A DNA stretch of 64,000 bases from positions 1 through 64,000 of the forward strand of contig NZ_QJJU01000014.1 of NCBI RefSeq assembly GCF_003201655.1, written 5' to 3'. The DNA comes from Mycolicibacterium moriokaense. Lineage in GTDB: Bacteria > Actinomycetota > Actinomycetes > Mycobacteriales > Mycobacteriaceae. Under the pieces are notes generated by a model. It did no database searches. It worked only from the letters and a program-made list of their open reading frames with translations, and was not told the origin of the DNA. The position numbers and the translations under genes were made by a program. Shown here in pieces: positions 40,854 through 48,952 of the stretch (its first letter is position 1; every line of letters begins with the position of its first letter).

Positions 40854-42101
40854 ATGGTGGTACGGACACTGCGTGAGCTGGATGATCCGCTGGGCTCCTA
40901 CCTGCGTGTGACCGGCCGGGAAACCACCCTGCTGGCCCAGATGCTCGTCGATGGTCGCAACATCGGCACCGGTCTGGTCGCCGATCCGGCGCTGACCAAC
41001 GAGCAGCGCGACCTGTGGATCGAAGCACACGACCGCGGCGTCGAAACTGTCCTCGATCCCCGCTCGTTGGACCTCTCCACCGCGGGTGGCTTCTTGCGCT
41101 CGGGGGTGCAAGCGCTGCCGTGGGCACCCACGAGTCCGCACCGCCCAGCTGACCTGATCGGACCGGCGGGCCGACGGATGTGCGAGCGGATCGCCCGTGC
41201 GGTCGCCGACGTCAACCACTCCGCGGTTCTTGCGCCCACCCACCTGCTCACCGAGGACGCTCCGGAGTGGCTTGATGTCGACATTGCGCTGACGTTCGGG
41301 TTACGTCAGGCGCTCGACGACCTGCAGCTGTCCAGGGTCCCGATCTATTATCCGCTGATCGCCCGGGGGGAACACTTCTATAACGCCTCATGGCGCGCCC
41401 AGGTGGTAGATCGGTTGGCGCCGTTGCCGATTGATGGGCTGTGGCTGCGCATCCACCCGTTCGGAACGGGCAAGTCCGGACCGCTGGTCCTCAAGCGGTA
41501 TCTCGCCGCCTGCCGGGATCTGCATCAGATGGGGCTCCCACTTGTGGGTGAGCACACCGGAACCATCGGCATCGCCTTGATGGCGTTCGGCGCGGTCGGC
41601 GGTATCGAATCCGGTGTCACCGTCCTAGACCACACTGATTTGTCGCGCTGGATCAAACCGCCGAAGACCACCCAAAGTGGTGGTGCCGAAGCCCGCATCT
41701 ACCTTCAAGAGCTCGGCTGCTTCCTGCAGCGCAGTAAGGCCGACCGCCTCTTCGAACGTCCCGGCATGAAACCTGCTCAGGGCTGCCGCGACACCACCTG
41801 TTGTCCCCGTGGGTGGCGTGACACCCGCAAGAACTACCGCCAACACTTCGTCGCCCAACGGGCGCGCGAAGTCAGTGGCTTGTCGCGAGTTCCATCAAGT
41901 CTGCGACCCGGCCACTACATGGAAAGCTTCCTGCGGCCAGCATCCGACGCCGCCGAACGCGCTGCGACTGCCGAGCCAACACTGGAACGGGTTCGCCACC
42001 AGCTCAATTCGTGGCGGGGCACCCTCGGCGCAGATCTACGCTCGCACAGCGACTTCACATTCAGCCCACCCGCCGCCGGCCGGCGCCGGCGCACAGCCTG
42101 A
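40854..42101 (+). CDS. Uncharacterised 415-aa protein, possibly related to tRNA-guanine transglycosylase folds
   Basis: 415 residues from ATG 40854. I do not recognise a characterised family. The segment GEHTGTIGIALMAFGAVGGI and the ordered alternation of short strands and helices suggest a TIM-barrel. Near the end a Cys cluster C311-x4-C316-C317 followed by NYRQH (H331) resembles the zinc-binding layout of TGT and DpdA enzymes, though the spacing is not standard. It heads a three-gene unit with an Xre antitoxin and RES toxin. A modifying enzyme for nucleic acid is one possibility; the evidence is weak. Confidence 0.55.
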   Translation: MVVRTLRELDDPLGSYLRVTGRETTLLAQMLVDGRNIGTGLVADPALTNEQRDLWIEAHDRGVETVLDPRSLDLSTAGGFLRSGVQALPWAPTSPHRPADLIGPAGRRMCERIARAVADVNHSAVLAPTHLLTEDAPEWLDVDIALTFGLRQALDDLQLSRVPIYYPLIARGEHFYNASWRAQVVDRLAPLPIDGLWLRIHPFGTGKSGPLVLKRYLAACRDLHQMGLPLVGEHTGTIGIALMAFGAVGGIESGVTVLDHTDLSRWIKPPKTTQSGGAEARIYLQELGCFLQRSKADRLFERPGMKPAQGCRDTTCCPRGWRDTRKNYRQHFVAQRAREVSGLSRVPSSLRPGHYMESFLRPASDAAERAATAEPTLERVRHQLNSWRGTLGADLRSHSDFTFSPPAAGRRRRTA

Positions 42102-42122
42102 CCCGAAAAGGAACACCAGACC

Positions 42123-42461
42123 ATGACCAGCGCGGTCGCAGTCCGCCTCGATTCCATCAAAAAGCGCGCGGGCATCCGTTCCCGCGAGATCGCCCAACTC
42201 CTCGACACCACACCGCAAACCGTTTCCCGCTGGCAGCAAGGACACGTCGAGCCGCAACCCACCAAACTGCAGCAGTTGCTGACGCTGGAGTGGTTGACCG
42301 ATCAGCTCGGCGAGTTCTACGCCCCAGCCGAAGCGCGGCTGTGGCTTTTTAGTCCACACCGGCTCCTGGCCGGACAGCGCCCCGCCGACCGTATCGCGCG
42401 CGGCGACGCCGACTCGGTTCTGGCCCTCATCGACCAGCTTCGAGACGGCGCCTATATCTAA
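42123..42461 (+). CDS. Xre-type antitoxin with DUF2384
   Basis: 112 residues. The helix-turn-helix is at ~8-45 (KRAGIRSREIAQLLDTTPQTVSRWQQG), followed by the DUF2384 C-terminal region (LTDQLGEFYAPAEARLWLFSPHRLLAGQRPADRIARGDADSVLALIDQL) that clamps the RES toxin. It is the antitoxin of an Xre-RES (MbcTA/ParST-like) pair, 2 bp before the toxin gene, and should autorepress the operon. Confidence 0.88.
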   Translation: MTSAVAVRLDSIKKRAGIRSREIAQLLDTTPQTVSRWQQGHVEPQPTKLQQLLTLEWLTDQLGEFYAPAEARLWLFSPHRLLAGQRPADRIARGDADSVLALIDQLRDGAYI

Positions 42462-42463
42462 CG

Positions 42464-42973
42464 ATGACGATCCACGATCCCGAGCTGCTCGACCAGATCG
42501 AGCAGCTCGGCACCCAACGCTTCGACGGGCATGTGTGGCGCCACATGTTCAACGACTTTCCACCCGAACTGGCCAACACGCGAGGAGCGCGCTGGAACCC
42601 CGCAGGCGTCGCCGCGATCTACACTTCGCTTGCGCCTGAGACCGCCCTCGCCGAGGCCGAGCACGCGATGGATAGCCAGCCATTGCGACCGACTCCGCGT
42701 CGCCGCGTCCTCTACGAAGTACGGCTCACCTTGGATACCGTCGTGGACCTCACTGGTGACCGCTATCAACAAGTTGGTCTAACGGCAGGCGATCTGGTCG
42801 CCGACGACTTCGCGGCGTGCCAGCGCGTTGGCGGCGCCGTCGCCTGGATGGGTTATGACGGCTTGCTGGTGCCAAGCGCCCGCGCCGATGGCGGCAACAT
42901 CGTCATCCTCGTCGACTCGCTGGCCGCCGACTCAGTCTTCGACCGCATCGCCGAGACCGAGGTCGACGTCTGA
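42464..42973 (+). CDS. RES-domain toxin
   Basis: 169 residues with a complete RES domain. R43 lies in GARWNPAGVAAIYTSL, with Y53/S55 and E64 in the ALAEAE helix, the conserved Arg-Tyr/Ser-Glu pocket of NAD+-degrading RES toxins (MbcT type). The C-terminal half VDLTGDRYQQVGL is typical. Transcribed with its antitoxin, it likely serves plasmid or module stabilisation. Confidence 0.88.
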   Translation: MTIHDPELLDQIEQLGTQRFDGHVWRHMFNDFPPELANTRGARWNPAGVAAIYTSLAPETALAEAEHAMDSQPLRPTPRRRVLYEVRLTLDTVVDLTGDRYQQVGLTAGDLVADDFAACQRVGGAVAWMGYDGLLVPSARADGGNIVILVDSLAADSVFDRIAETEVDV

Positions 42974-43065
42974 CCAAGTGGCTTTCCCTGAAAGGCAATA
43001 GCTTTGGTGTTGGAAGGCGGCAGACAACGCTCCGCAGGCGAATCGATAACGAGGGCGCCCCAACG

Positions 43066-43088
43066 CTTGATAATAGTGATTATGTCAG
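43066..43088. other. dif-like core after the RES toxin
   Basis: TTGATAA-TAGTGA-TTATGTCAGGT. Core and spacer equal those at 815-836. With the site at 39541 it brackets the recombinase and toxin-antitoxin genes. The ~250 bp from 42974 to 43310 contain nothing else that I can support. Confidence 0.5.
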
Positions 43089-43310
43089 GTAAATACCGCA
43101 TATAGCCTATCGCGTTGTATGGCAATCGATTTCATAGCGCCGACAACCGCCGATAATTTCTCACCTTGCTCACGCCCACTGGCTCAAAGGATTTCGTGTC
43201 GGCGTCAGTGTGTGGACATCTGTCGATGACGATTCATCAAGTCAATCATTCAGTGCCGCAAATAATGTGACGGCTTCCGTGGTGTTCATCGCCGGGCGGA
43301 GCCACCCCCT

Positions 43311-43323
43311 CCCCCGGTGGGGG
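43311..43323 (-). terminator. Stem-loop after the GntR gene
   Basis: CCCCC-GGT-GGGGG immediately downstream of the leftward GntR gene. Short GC hairpins like this also follow the TetR gene at 52369 and the thioesterase gene at 58529. Confidence 0.4.
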
Positions 43324-43333
43324 ATTGACGCCG

Positions 43334-44047
43334 TCAGATCGCGCCCATCTGGGTCAGCCGGTTTGCCGCGTCGGTGAATTGCCAGACCGTGCGGTCGATC
43401 GCGGCGGCAGCGTCGCGTCGGCGCAGCGTCGCGATCAACTCCCGGTGGTGACCGACGGTGGCCGCACCCCATTCCGGATCGGCCGCGTAAACATCCGCCG
43501 GCATATATCGCGCGGCGTTCAGCAGGAACCATGCCAGTTTGATCCGCCCGCTGGCGTGGTTGAAGACGCGATGGAACGCGAATTCGATGCCCGCGATGGT
43601 CGCCGGCTCGCTGGACTCGACGGCCGCCGCGAGCGCGTCGTTGATGCGGTCGAGCTCGTTGATCTCGGCATCGGTGATGTGATCGGTGGCCGCCGCCGCC
43701 AGCTGCTTGGCCGTCGTGGCCTGCAACCAGAAGATGTCCTGAATGTCTTGGCCGCTCAGCGGCAGCACGACGTGACCGCGGTGCGGCTGAAGCTGCACCA
43801 TGCCCTCGCCGCGCAGTTTCAGCAGGGCCTCGCGCACCGGCATGATGCTGACCCCGAGCTCGGCCGCGGTCTCGTCGAGGCGGATGAACGTCCCCGGGCG
43901 CAGCGCCCCACTCATGATCGCCGCGCGCAGGTGGGCCGCGACCTCGTCGGACAGCTGCGCGCGGCGCAGCGGCCGCCGGGCCCTCGACACTGAGGCGGTG
44001 GCGGCATGTGCGGTGGCGATGTCAGCGGCCCGTACCGAAGCGCACAC
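43334..44047 (-). CDS. GntR-family regulator, FadR/FCD type
   Basis: 237 residues. N-terminal GntR helix-turn-helix (LSDEVAAHLRAAIMSGALRPG, LDETAAELGVSIMPVREALLKL). The C-terminal FCD domain has helix bundle histidines and Asp that bind metal or ligand (FHRVFNHASGRIKL, VGHHRELIATL). It overlaps the yrbEA stop by 26 nt. In mycobacteria a GntR regulator of this group (Mce1R) controls the mce1/yrbE1 lipid-transport operon, so regulation of the adjacent orphan YrbE is likely. Confidence 0.88.
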   Translation of the reverse strand: MCASVRAADIATAHAATASVSRARRPLRRAQLSDEVAAHLRAAIMSGALRPGTFIRLDETAAELGVSIMPVREALLKLRGEGMVQLQPHRGHVVLPLSGQDIQDIFWLQATTAKQLAAAATDHITDAEINELDRINDALAAAVESSEPATIAGIEFAFHRVFNHASGRIKLAWFLLNAARYMPADVYAADPEWGAATVGHHRELIATLRRRDAAAAIDRTVWQFTDAANRLTQMGAI

Positions 44048-44822
44048 CGATGGTGGTCAGCACGACGTTGACGGCGAAAAGCGCGATGACGCAGAGCACC
44101 AGTGTCTCGTTGACCGCGGTGCCAACACCTTTGGCGCCGCCGGACACAGTCAAGCCGCGGTAGCACCCGACCAGGCCGGCGATGAGCCCGAACGCTGCGG
44201 CCTTGACGATGGAGATCAGGACTTCGGGCAAGCCGGTGAAAAGCGTCAGGGTGGTCAGGTAGGCGCCGGCGGAGACGTTTTGCAGGTAGACGCCGAAGAT
44301 GAAGCCGCCCACCAGGCCGATGGTGATGACCGCGCCGTTGAGTAGCACCGCAACGAACGTCGAAGCGACCACTCGGGGCACCACCAGCCGGTGGATCGGG
44401 TCGATGCCGAGCACCTCGAGCGCGTCGATCTCCTCGCGGATGGTGCGTGCACCGAGGTCGGCGCAGATGGCCGTCGACCCCGCGCCGGCCACCACAAGCA
44501 CGGTCACCAACGGTCCCAGCTGGGTGACGGCGCCGATCGCCGCGCCCGACCCCGAGATGTCGGCGGCGCCGAACTCGGCCAGGAGGATGTTCAGCGTGAA
44601 GATCAGGAGCACGGTCAGTGGGATCGAAACCGCAAGGGTAGGCAGAAACGCCACCCGCATCAGGAACCAGGACTGAAGGATGAACTCACGCCATTGAAAC
44701 GGCGGCCGGAACAGTCCCTTACCGGTGAGCACGCACATGCGGACGAAGCCGCCTGCTGCGGTGAGAGCAGGCCTGGTCTGGTCGCGGACGTAACCGACCA
44801 AGCCGGTCGAGGTGGTGGCCAT
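44022..44822 (-). CDS. YrbEA/MlaE-like ABC permease, orphan
   Basis: 266 residues with 5-6 hydrophobic helices. The MlaE signature is clear: TVLVVAGAGSTAICADLGARTIREEIDALEVLGIDPI, the EExDAL cytoplasmic coupling region, and AFGLIAGLVGCYRGLTVSGGAKGVG near the end. YrbE permeases normally pair with a second YrbE and six Mce proteins for lipid import; none is present here. It may act with partners elsewhere or be a remnant kept for another use. Confidence 0.9.
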   Translation of the reverse strand: MATTSTGLVGYVRDQTRPALTAAGGFVRMCVLTGKGLFRPPFQWREFILQSWFLMRVAFLPTLAVSIPLTVLLIFTLNILLAEFGAADISGSGAAIGAVTQLGPLVTVLVVAGAGSTAICADLGARTIREEIDALEVLGIDPIHRLVVPRVVASTFVAVLLNGAVITIGLVGGFIFGVYLQNVSAGAYLTTLTLFTGLPEVLISIVKAAAFGLIAGLVGCYRGLTVSGGAKGVGTAVNETLVLCVIALFAVNVVLTTIGVRFGTGR

Positions 44823-44826
44823 CCTT

Positions 44827-45417
44827 CTACTGCAGCGATCGAATTCGGTTGGCCAGCATCACCGTCCACTCCGCGAGGTACACATCGTCGGGGGTATCTG
44901 GTCTCTCAGCGTGAAAAACCATGCTGGTGGCTCGCTTGCCCAGCAGGGCGTTGACACCTATGGCGCCGATGGTCGCCGCGTTGCGCTCATCAATGCTGGG
45001 TGTCCAGCTTTTGATCCAGTCCGCCAGGTCGCCGGTCAGTCCCGCGAACAGCGCCGCGTAGGCGTCGCTGAGTCGTCCTGACAATTCTGCGGGGACACCG
45101 GAGATCTGCAGGAGTTCCGATTCGCGGTCGAGTGCGGCCAGGATGTAGCGGCCCAACACGGTCAGTTCGCTGTGCAGATCGCCTAACCCGGCGAACATGG
45201 CCCGAATGTCCTGCATGGCTAAGCGGCGGTCCAGCTGGCGGTCGATGCCCGCTTCCAGCACCGCCTCTTTGGACTTGAAGTGGTGATACAGCGCGCCCGC
45301 CCCTGGCGCCAGACCGGCGGCGCCCTCGATCTGCGCCACGCTGGTCTCTTTGTATCCCCGCTCGCTGAACAGCTGCATCGCTGCGGTGAGGAGCCGTTCA
45401 CGGGTCGGTACTGTCAT
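44827..45417 (-). CDS. TetR-family regulator 1 (paired with AarF 1)
   Basis: 196 residues. The HTH is TRERLLTAAMQLFSERGYKETSVAQIEGAAGLAPGAGALYHHFKSKEAVLEAGIDRQLDR in order, with the ligand domain after it (ELTVLGRYILAALDRESELLQI). It is a close paralogue of the regulator at 52369. Divergent from AarF 1, with a repeated TAACTGACCACTG operator in between. Confidence 0.9.
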   Translation of the reverse strand: MTVPTRERLLTAAMQLFSERGYKETSVAQIEGAAGLAPGAGALYHHFKSKEAVLEAGIDRQLDRRLAMQDIRAMFAGLGDLHSELTVLGRYILAALDRESELLQISGVPAELSGRLSDAYAALFAGLTGDLADWIKSWTPSIDERNAATIGAIGVNALLGKRATSMVFHAERPDTPDDVYLAEWTVMLANRIRSLQ

Positions 45418-45430
45418 TGGTGACCTCTAC

Positions 45431-45474
45431 TAACTGACCACTGAGTGTGGTTAACTGACCACTGTACTTGGTGA
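45431..45474. promoter_or_regulatory. Operator region between TetR 1 and AarF 1
   Basis: The 13-bp word TAACTGACCACTG occurs twice (45431-45443 and 45452-45464), each followed by an inverted GTGGT or TTGGT element. It sits between two divergent genes and is a likely TetR site. Confidence 0.55.
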
Positions 45475-45500
45475 AGCATAGCGCCGCTAGGAGGTCACGA

Positions 45501-46922
45501 ATGGCCGCCCCGCAGGATCGCGTCCCGCACGGGCGAATCCGGCGCACCATGCCGTTGGCCGGCTTCACCGCGCGCGCCGCCGGTGGTGCGATGGTGGCCG
45601 CGCTTCGCGAGAAGACGGGTGACACCGGGGCAAGAGCGCGTTTTCATGAGCGCACTGCCGAGCGATACGCCCAGCTCTTCGGCCACTCCAAGGGCGTACT
45701 GATGAAGGCCGCCCAACAACTCGCGATGCTTGACACCGGTTCGATTGGCAGCGGCGACTTTTCGCCCTATCAGCAGGCGCTGGCGCGGCTACAGGCTGAT
45801 GCGCCACCGATGCACCCAGAGCTGGCCCAGCAGATCGTGCACGCGGACCTGGGTCGGCCCGTCGACGTGGTGTTCACGGAGTTCAGCGACGAACCGCTGG
45901 CGGCCGCCTCGATTGGTCAGGTCCACCGCGCTGTCCTGCCCGACGGCCGTCAGGTGGCGGTGAAGATCCAATATCCCGGGGTGGCCGAGGCGATTCGCGA
46001 CGACCTGGCCAACACCGAACTGCTGGTGGCGTTCTTCCAGTTCGCTGCCTCGACCGTGGGCACAGCACTCCAACCCGACCTTCTAGCGACGACAAGAGAG
46101 TTCAGCGCACGCATTCTCGAGGAAGTCGACTACCGCCATGAGGCCGCCAACATCACCGCGTTCAGCGACCTCTACCGCGGCCACCCCTTCATCCGGGTAC
46201 CCGAGGTCATCGCCGAAGCATCCGGTGACCGAGTGCTGACCATGACCTACCTCGACGGAATGGACTGGATCCAGGCACAGCAGGCCGACCAGGAACTGCG
46301 GAATACCTGGGCAGAGGTCATTCACCGGTTCGTGCTCGGGTCAATCCAGCACGCGAACATGTTCCACGCCGATCCCCATCCCGGCAATTACCGCTTCGGC
46401 CTCGACGGCAGCGTCGGATTCGTCGACTTCGGCTGCGTCACGGTCCTCTCCGAGCGCCGGCGCCACCGATTCATCGAACTGATGCGTGCAGCCATTGACG
46501 GCCGCAAACACGACCTGCGCCGCCTCATGGTCGAAACAGGTTACTTTCCAAGCGAATCCACACTAACCGCCGACGAGGCATACCAAGTGATCGCGGAACT
46601 GGCCTACGAGTGGATCGCCCCGCAGCCAGTCACCTACACACACGACACCATGAGGCGCGCCATCCACGCGATGCTCGATATCCGATCGCCCGACCACCCC
46701 GTGCGCCGCATGTCATTACCCGACGACTTCGTCTTCCTGCCCCGGGCCAACCTCATGATGAACCCGATTCTCGCCAACCTGGGGGCGACGATCTACGCCC
46801 GCTCGATCATGGACGACCAGGACGGGATCGCCGAACCCATCACAGCGCTAGGCAAGCAACACATCGCCTGGGTACGCCAGCGGGGCCTGCCCTACGGGCT
46901 GCAATCCCACGACCATCCATAA
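45501..46922 (+). CDS. AarF/UbiB-family (ABC1) atypical kinase 1
   Basis: 473 residues from ATG 45501 (RBS TAGGAGGT). The ABC1 fold landmarks are present: Ala-rich nucleotide loop AAASIGQVHRA, catalytic lysine in VAVKIQYPG, HADPHPGNYRF and the metal motif VDFGC. The family-defining KxGQ motif, which covers the active site in UbiB proteins, reads MKAAQQ here, losing the glycine, whereas paralogues 2 and 3 keep KVGQ. So its activity may be altered. ABC1 kinases act as ATPases in isoprenoid-lipid and quinone metabolism. A DUF732 gene follows. Confidence 0.88.
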   Translation: MAAPQDRVPHGRIRRTMPLAGFTARAAGGAMVAALREKTGDTGARARFHERTAERYAQLFGHSKGVLMKAAQQLAMLDTGSIGSGDFSPYQQALARLQADAPPMHPELAQQIVHADLGRPVDVVFTEFSDEPLAAASIGQVHRAVLPDGRQVAVKIQYPGVAEAIRDDLANTELLVAFFQFAASTVGTALQPDLLATTREFSARILEEVDYRHEAANITAFSDLYRGHPFIRVPEVIAEASGDRVLTMTYLDGMDWIQAQQADQELRNTWAEVIHRFVLGSIQHANMFHADPHPGNYRFGLDGSVGFVDFGCVTVLSERRRHRFIELMRAAIDGRKHDLRRLMVETGYFPSESTLTADEAYQVIAELAYEWIAPQPVTYTHDTMRRAIHAMLDIRSPDHPVRRMSLPDDFVFLPRANLMMNPILANLGATIYARSIMDDQDGIAEPITALGKQHIAWVRQRGLPYGLQSHDHP

Positions 46923-46956
46923 CCCCGCGCTCACACGCTCATGGAGGTACCCCATT

Positions 46957-47244
46957 GTGAATGTGGTTCGGCCCCTTTACTTCCTACTAGGCGTCGCCGC
47001 CGTATCGCTGTCATATGCTGCGCCGGCCACGGCCGACGAGGATGACTACCTGCAGATACTGCACGACAGGTACGTCTACCTGAGCACCCCGCAGTTGCAC
47101 TCCGAGGGCGCCAAGGTATGCACGGCCACGCGCAGCGGAACCTCCTCCCCGCAGGCGACCATGATGGTGTCGCGAGATCTGGTGGTAACAGTTGGCGTAG
47201 CCGCCGACATAGTCGCCACCACAGTCGTGGCCCTCGGCTGCTGA
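46957..47244 (+). CDS. DUF732-like secreted protein
   Basis: 95 residues from GTG 46957 (RBS GGAGG). Sec signal peptide (PLYFLLGVAAVSLSYAAPATA). The mature protein begins DEDDYLQILHDRYVYLSTPQL, as in mycobacterial DUF732 proteins, with two cysteines (KVCTATRS near residue 55 and the C-terminal Cys) that probably form the disulfide. Function unknown; it follows AarF 1 by 35 bp and may be co-transcribed. Confidence 0.7.
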   Translation: MNVVRPLYFLLGVAAVSLSYAAPATADEDDYLQILHDRYVYLSTPQLHSEGAKVCTATRSGTSSPQATMMVSRDLVVTVGVAADIVATTVVALGC

Positions 47245-47388
47245 CCCACACGACGCGGACCCAGAAACGGAGGCAGGCAATGGGGGCACCCGAATCGATG
47301 ACCGTCCATCCGACGAACAACTGCAAGGTGTGCGTCGTGAATGCGACGCTGCCCGCCGACCATCCTAAGCGGTCGAATATGCGGCAAC

Positions 47389-47409
47389 CGAATATGCGGC
47401 TTTACCGGT
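47389..47409. repeat. 21-bp direct repeat, copy 1
   Basis: CGAATATGCGGC followed by TTTACCGGT. The same 21 bp occur at 47807-47827. The copies flank a 397-bp segment that contains an AarF C-terminal fragment, so they may mark a duplication or excision junction. A partial extra copy (CGAATATGCGGC) is at 47374-47385. Confidence 0.8.
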
Positions 47410-47560
47410 GGTAAGTTGGTTATTCTGTATTCGGCTGTGCCCCAGCATATTTCGTGCTTGCAGTTTGTGTCGATAATCGGCGGCTTCGGTATCGCCCCGT
47501 CTATGAACGACTTTCGAAGCGATGGTGCGGGTGCGGCAGTAGCGCTGCTTGAAGCATCAG

Positions 47561-47743
47561 ATGGATCTGCTAGGTGCCGTCGGCAGCATGTACGCGGCAC
47601 TGCGCGTCACCGCGCCGGCTCGGGCCATCGTCGATGGTATGGATGGCGTCATCGATCCGGTCACTGAACTGGGCAAACTACACCACGCATGGGTGCGTGA
47701 ACGCGGCCTGCCGTCGGCGCTGGAGCACCACGACCACCCGTGA
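47561..47743 (+). pseudogene. C-terminal fragment of an AarF-family kinase
   Basis: Reads MDLLGAVGSMYAALRVTAPA and then IDPVTELGKLHHAWVRERGL before the SALEHHDHP end and stop. The same region of AarF 3 (56890-57052) is nearly identical. Everything upstream of it is missing. It is a relic of another copy of the amplified AarF module. Confidence 0.85.
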
Positions 47744-47806
47744 CGCCGCCGATCAATCATCAATCACCGCGAACTCCCGACCCACAACGGCTGAGTACGA
47801 CGGGCC

Positions 47807-47827
47807 CGAATATGCGGCTTTACCGGT
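47807..47827. repeat. 21-bp direct repeat, copy 2
   Basis: Identical to 47389-47409. Confidence 0.8.
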
Positions 47828-47865
47828 AGAAGTCCTGCGTATTGCAACATGACGTCGGTGAGCCG

Positions 47866-48022
47866 AAGTCTCCCCTAGTCCGGTCTCAATCAAACTGGCG
47901 GTGTCGGCGCTGTCGCCGTAACCGGGCAACAACACGATCGGCGGTCCGCCGGCGGCGACGGACAGGACCCGGGTGTGCACACCGTCGTAGCACACCCGGG
48001 ACTCCGTCAAATGCTCCACGTT
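47866..48022 (-). pseudogene. N-terminal fragment of an alpha/beta hydrolase
   Basis: The minus strand reads VEHLTESRVCYDGVHTRVLS, then GGPPIVLLPGYGDSADTASL, the opening strand, oxyanion region and HG-type turn (LLPGYGDSADT) of alpha/beta hydrolases. The frame is lost soon after, near the 21-bp repeat. No nucleophile elbow remains, so it is a truncated gene. Confidence 0.55.
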
Positions 48023-48030
48023 GGAGTGAC

Positions 48031-48663
48031 CTATTTCGTGTTGGTGACGACGGCGATCTGACGGATGTAGGTGTTTTCCACGGCGGAGCGGAGGAGGAAG
48101 TCGGCGACGTTTGCGCGAGAGGTTGAGGGGAGGATCGGCAATGTCGTGACGTCCTCGAGCGCGATCGCGGTGTAGCGGCCGGCGACCCCGTCGTTTAAGG
48201 CCCCGGGGTATTCGAGGGTCCATTTCAGGCCGCTAGCTTTCAAGAGCACTTCGGACGCGGCTTTGTCCTCGTATTTTTTGCGCAGCGCAGTGCGAAATAT
48301 CAGGCCGGCGAGGAACGATGCCTTGGCGAGGGAGTCGCCGACTCCGAATGCGGACACGATCGCGAACCGGTCAACACCCGATGTTTTCGCGGACGCGATG
48401 ACGGCGCGGACTGTGTCCGTGATCAGCGTCGGGGTTTCGCGGACGTTTTTGACTCCGAGCGTGCTGATGACCGCGTCGTGCCCTCGGGCTGCCGTGGCGA
48501 TCGCAGCGGCGTCGGTGACGTCGCCGCTGACGATTTGAGCGCGCGGGTCAACGGTGGCGTCGGCCCGCCGAACCAGGGCGGTGACCTGGTGGCCCTGGTC
48601 GAGAGCCTTTTTGACAAAGTGGACGCCGGTTCGGCCGGTTGCTCCAAGGACAAGAAACTTCAC
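48031..48663 (-). CDS. NAD(P)-binding NmrA/atypical SDR protein
   Basis: 210 residues. The N-terminal dinucleotide motif is FLVLGATGRTGVHFVKKA (GxTGxxG), followed by VTALVRRADA and VSGDVTDAAAI. A conserved strand FAIVSAFGVGDS and the GLKWTLEYPGALNDG segment match NmrA-like/flavin reductase-like proteins. These bind NAD(P)H and act in redox sensing or small-molecule reduction. Divergent from a MarR regulator with two dyads in the intergenic region. Confidence 0.85.
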   Translation of the reverse strand: MKFLVLGATGRTGVHFVKKALDQGHQVTALVRRADATVDPRAQIVSGDVTDAAAIATAARGHDAVISTLGVKNVRETPTLITDTVRAVIASAKTSGVDRFAIVSAFGVGDSLAKASFLAGLIFRTALRKKYEDKAASEVLLKASGLKWTLEYPGALNDGVAGRYTAIALEDVTTLPILPSTSRANVADFLLRSAVENTYIRQIAVVTNTK

Positions 48664-48728
48664 AATATTTCGCTTTCTATAGAACGGGATGAATCGGCGT
48701 CAGCGGCCCCGCATCGCGGTAACCACCC

Positions 48729-48785
48729 ATCTATCGCCGATAGATCGTCAGGATCCTTCAGAAGAATAGTCAATATTCCTGACTA
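48729..48785. promoter_or_regulatory. Two operator-like dyads between NmrA and MarR genes
   Basis: ATCTATCG-C-CGATAGAT (48729-48745), a perfect 17-bp palindrome close to the NmrA start, and TAGTCA-N7-TGACTA (48767-48785). The second has the length of a MarR site. A third dyad GTAGT-N11-ACTAC lies at 48830-48850. Confidence 0.6.
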
Positions 48786-48952
48786 ATGTCAAACATTGGA
48801 AGCGAAAGCTGAGCAAAATGCCGTCTATAGTAGTCAGTGAGATTTACTACTGCCGCCGTTCGGAGGCAGGGGTCGGCGGCAATCGGGCTCGGTTGCGGTG
48901 ACTTAAGGTGTGGATCCTGTGGGATCAGGTGCGCGACGGAGCCGAGGGCGGC

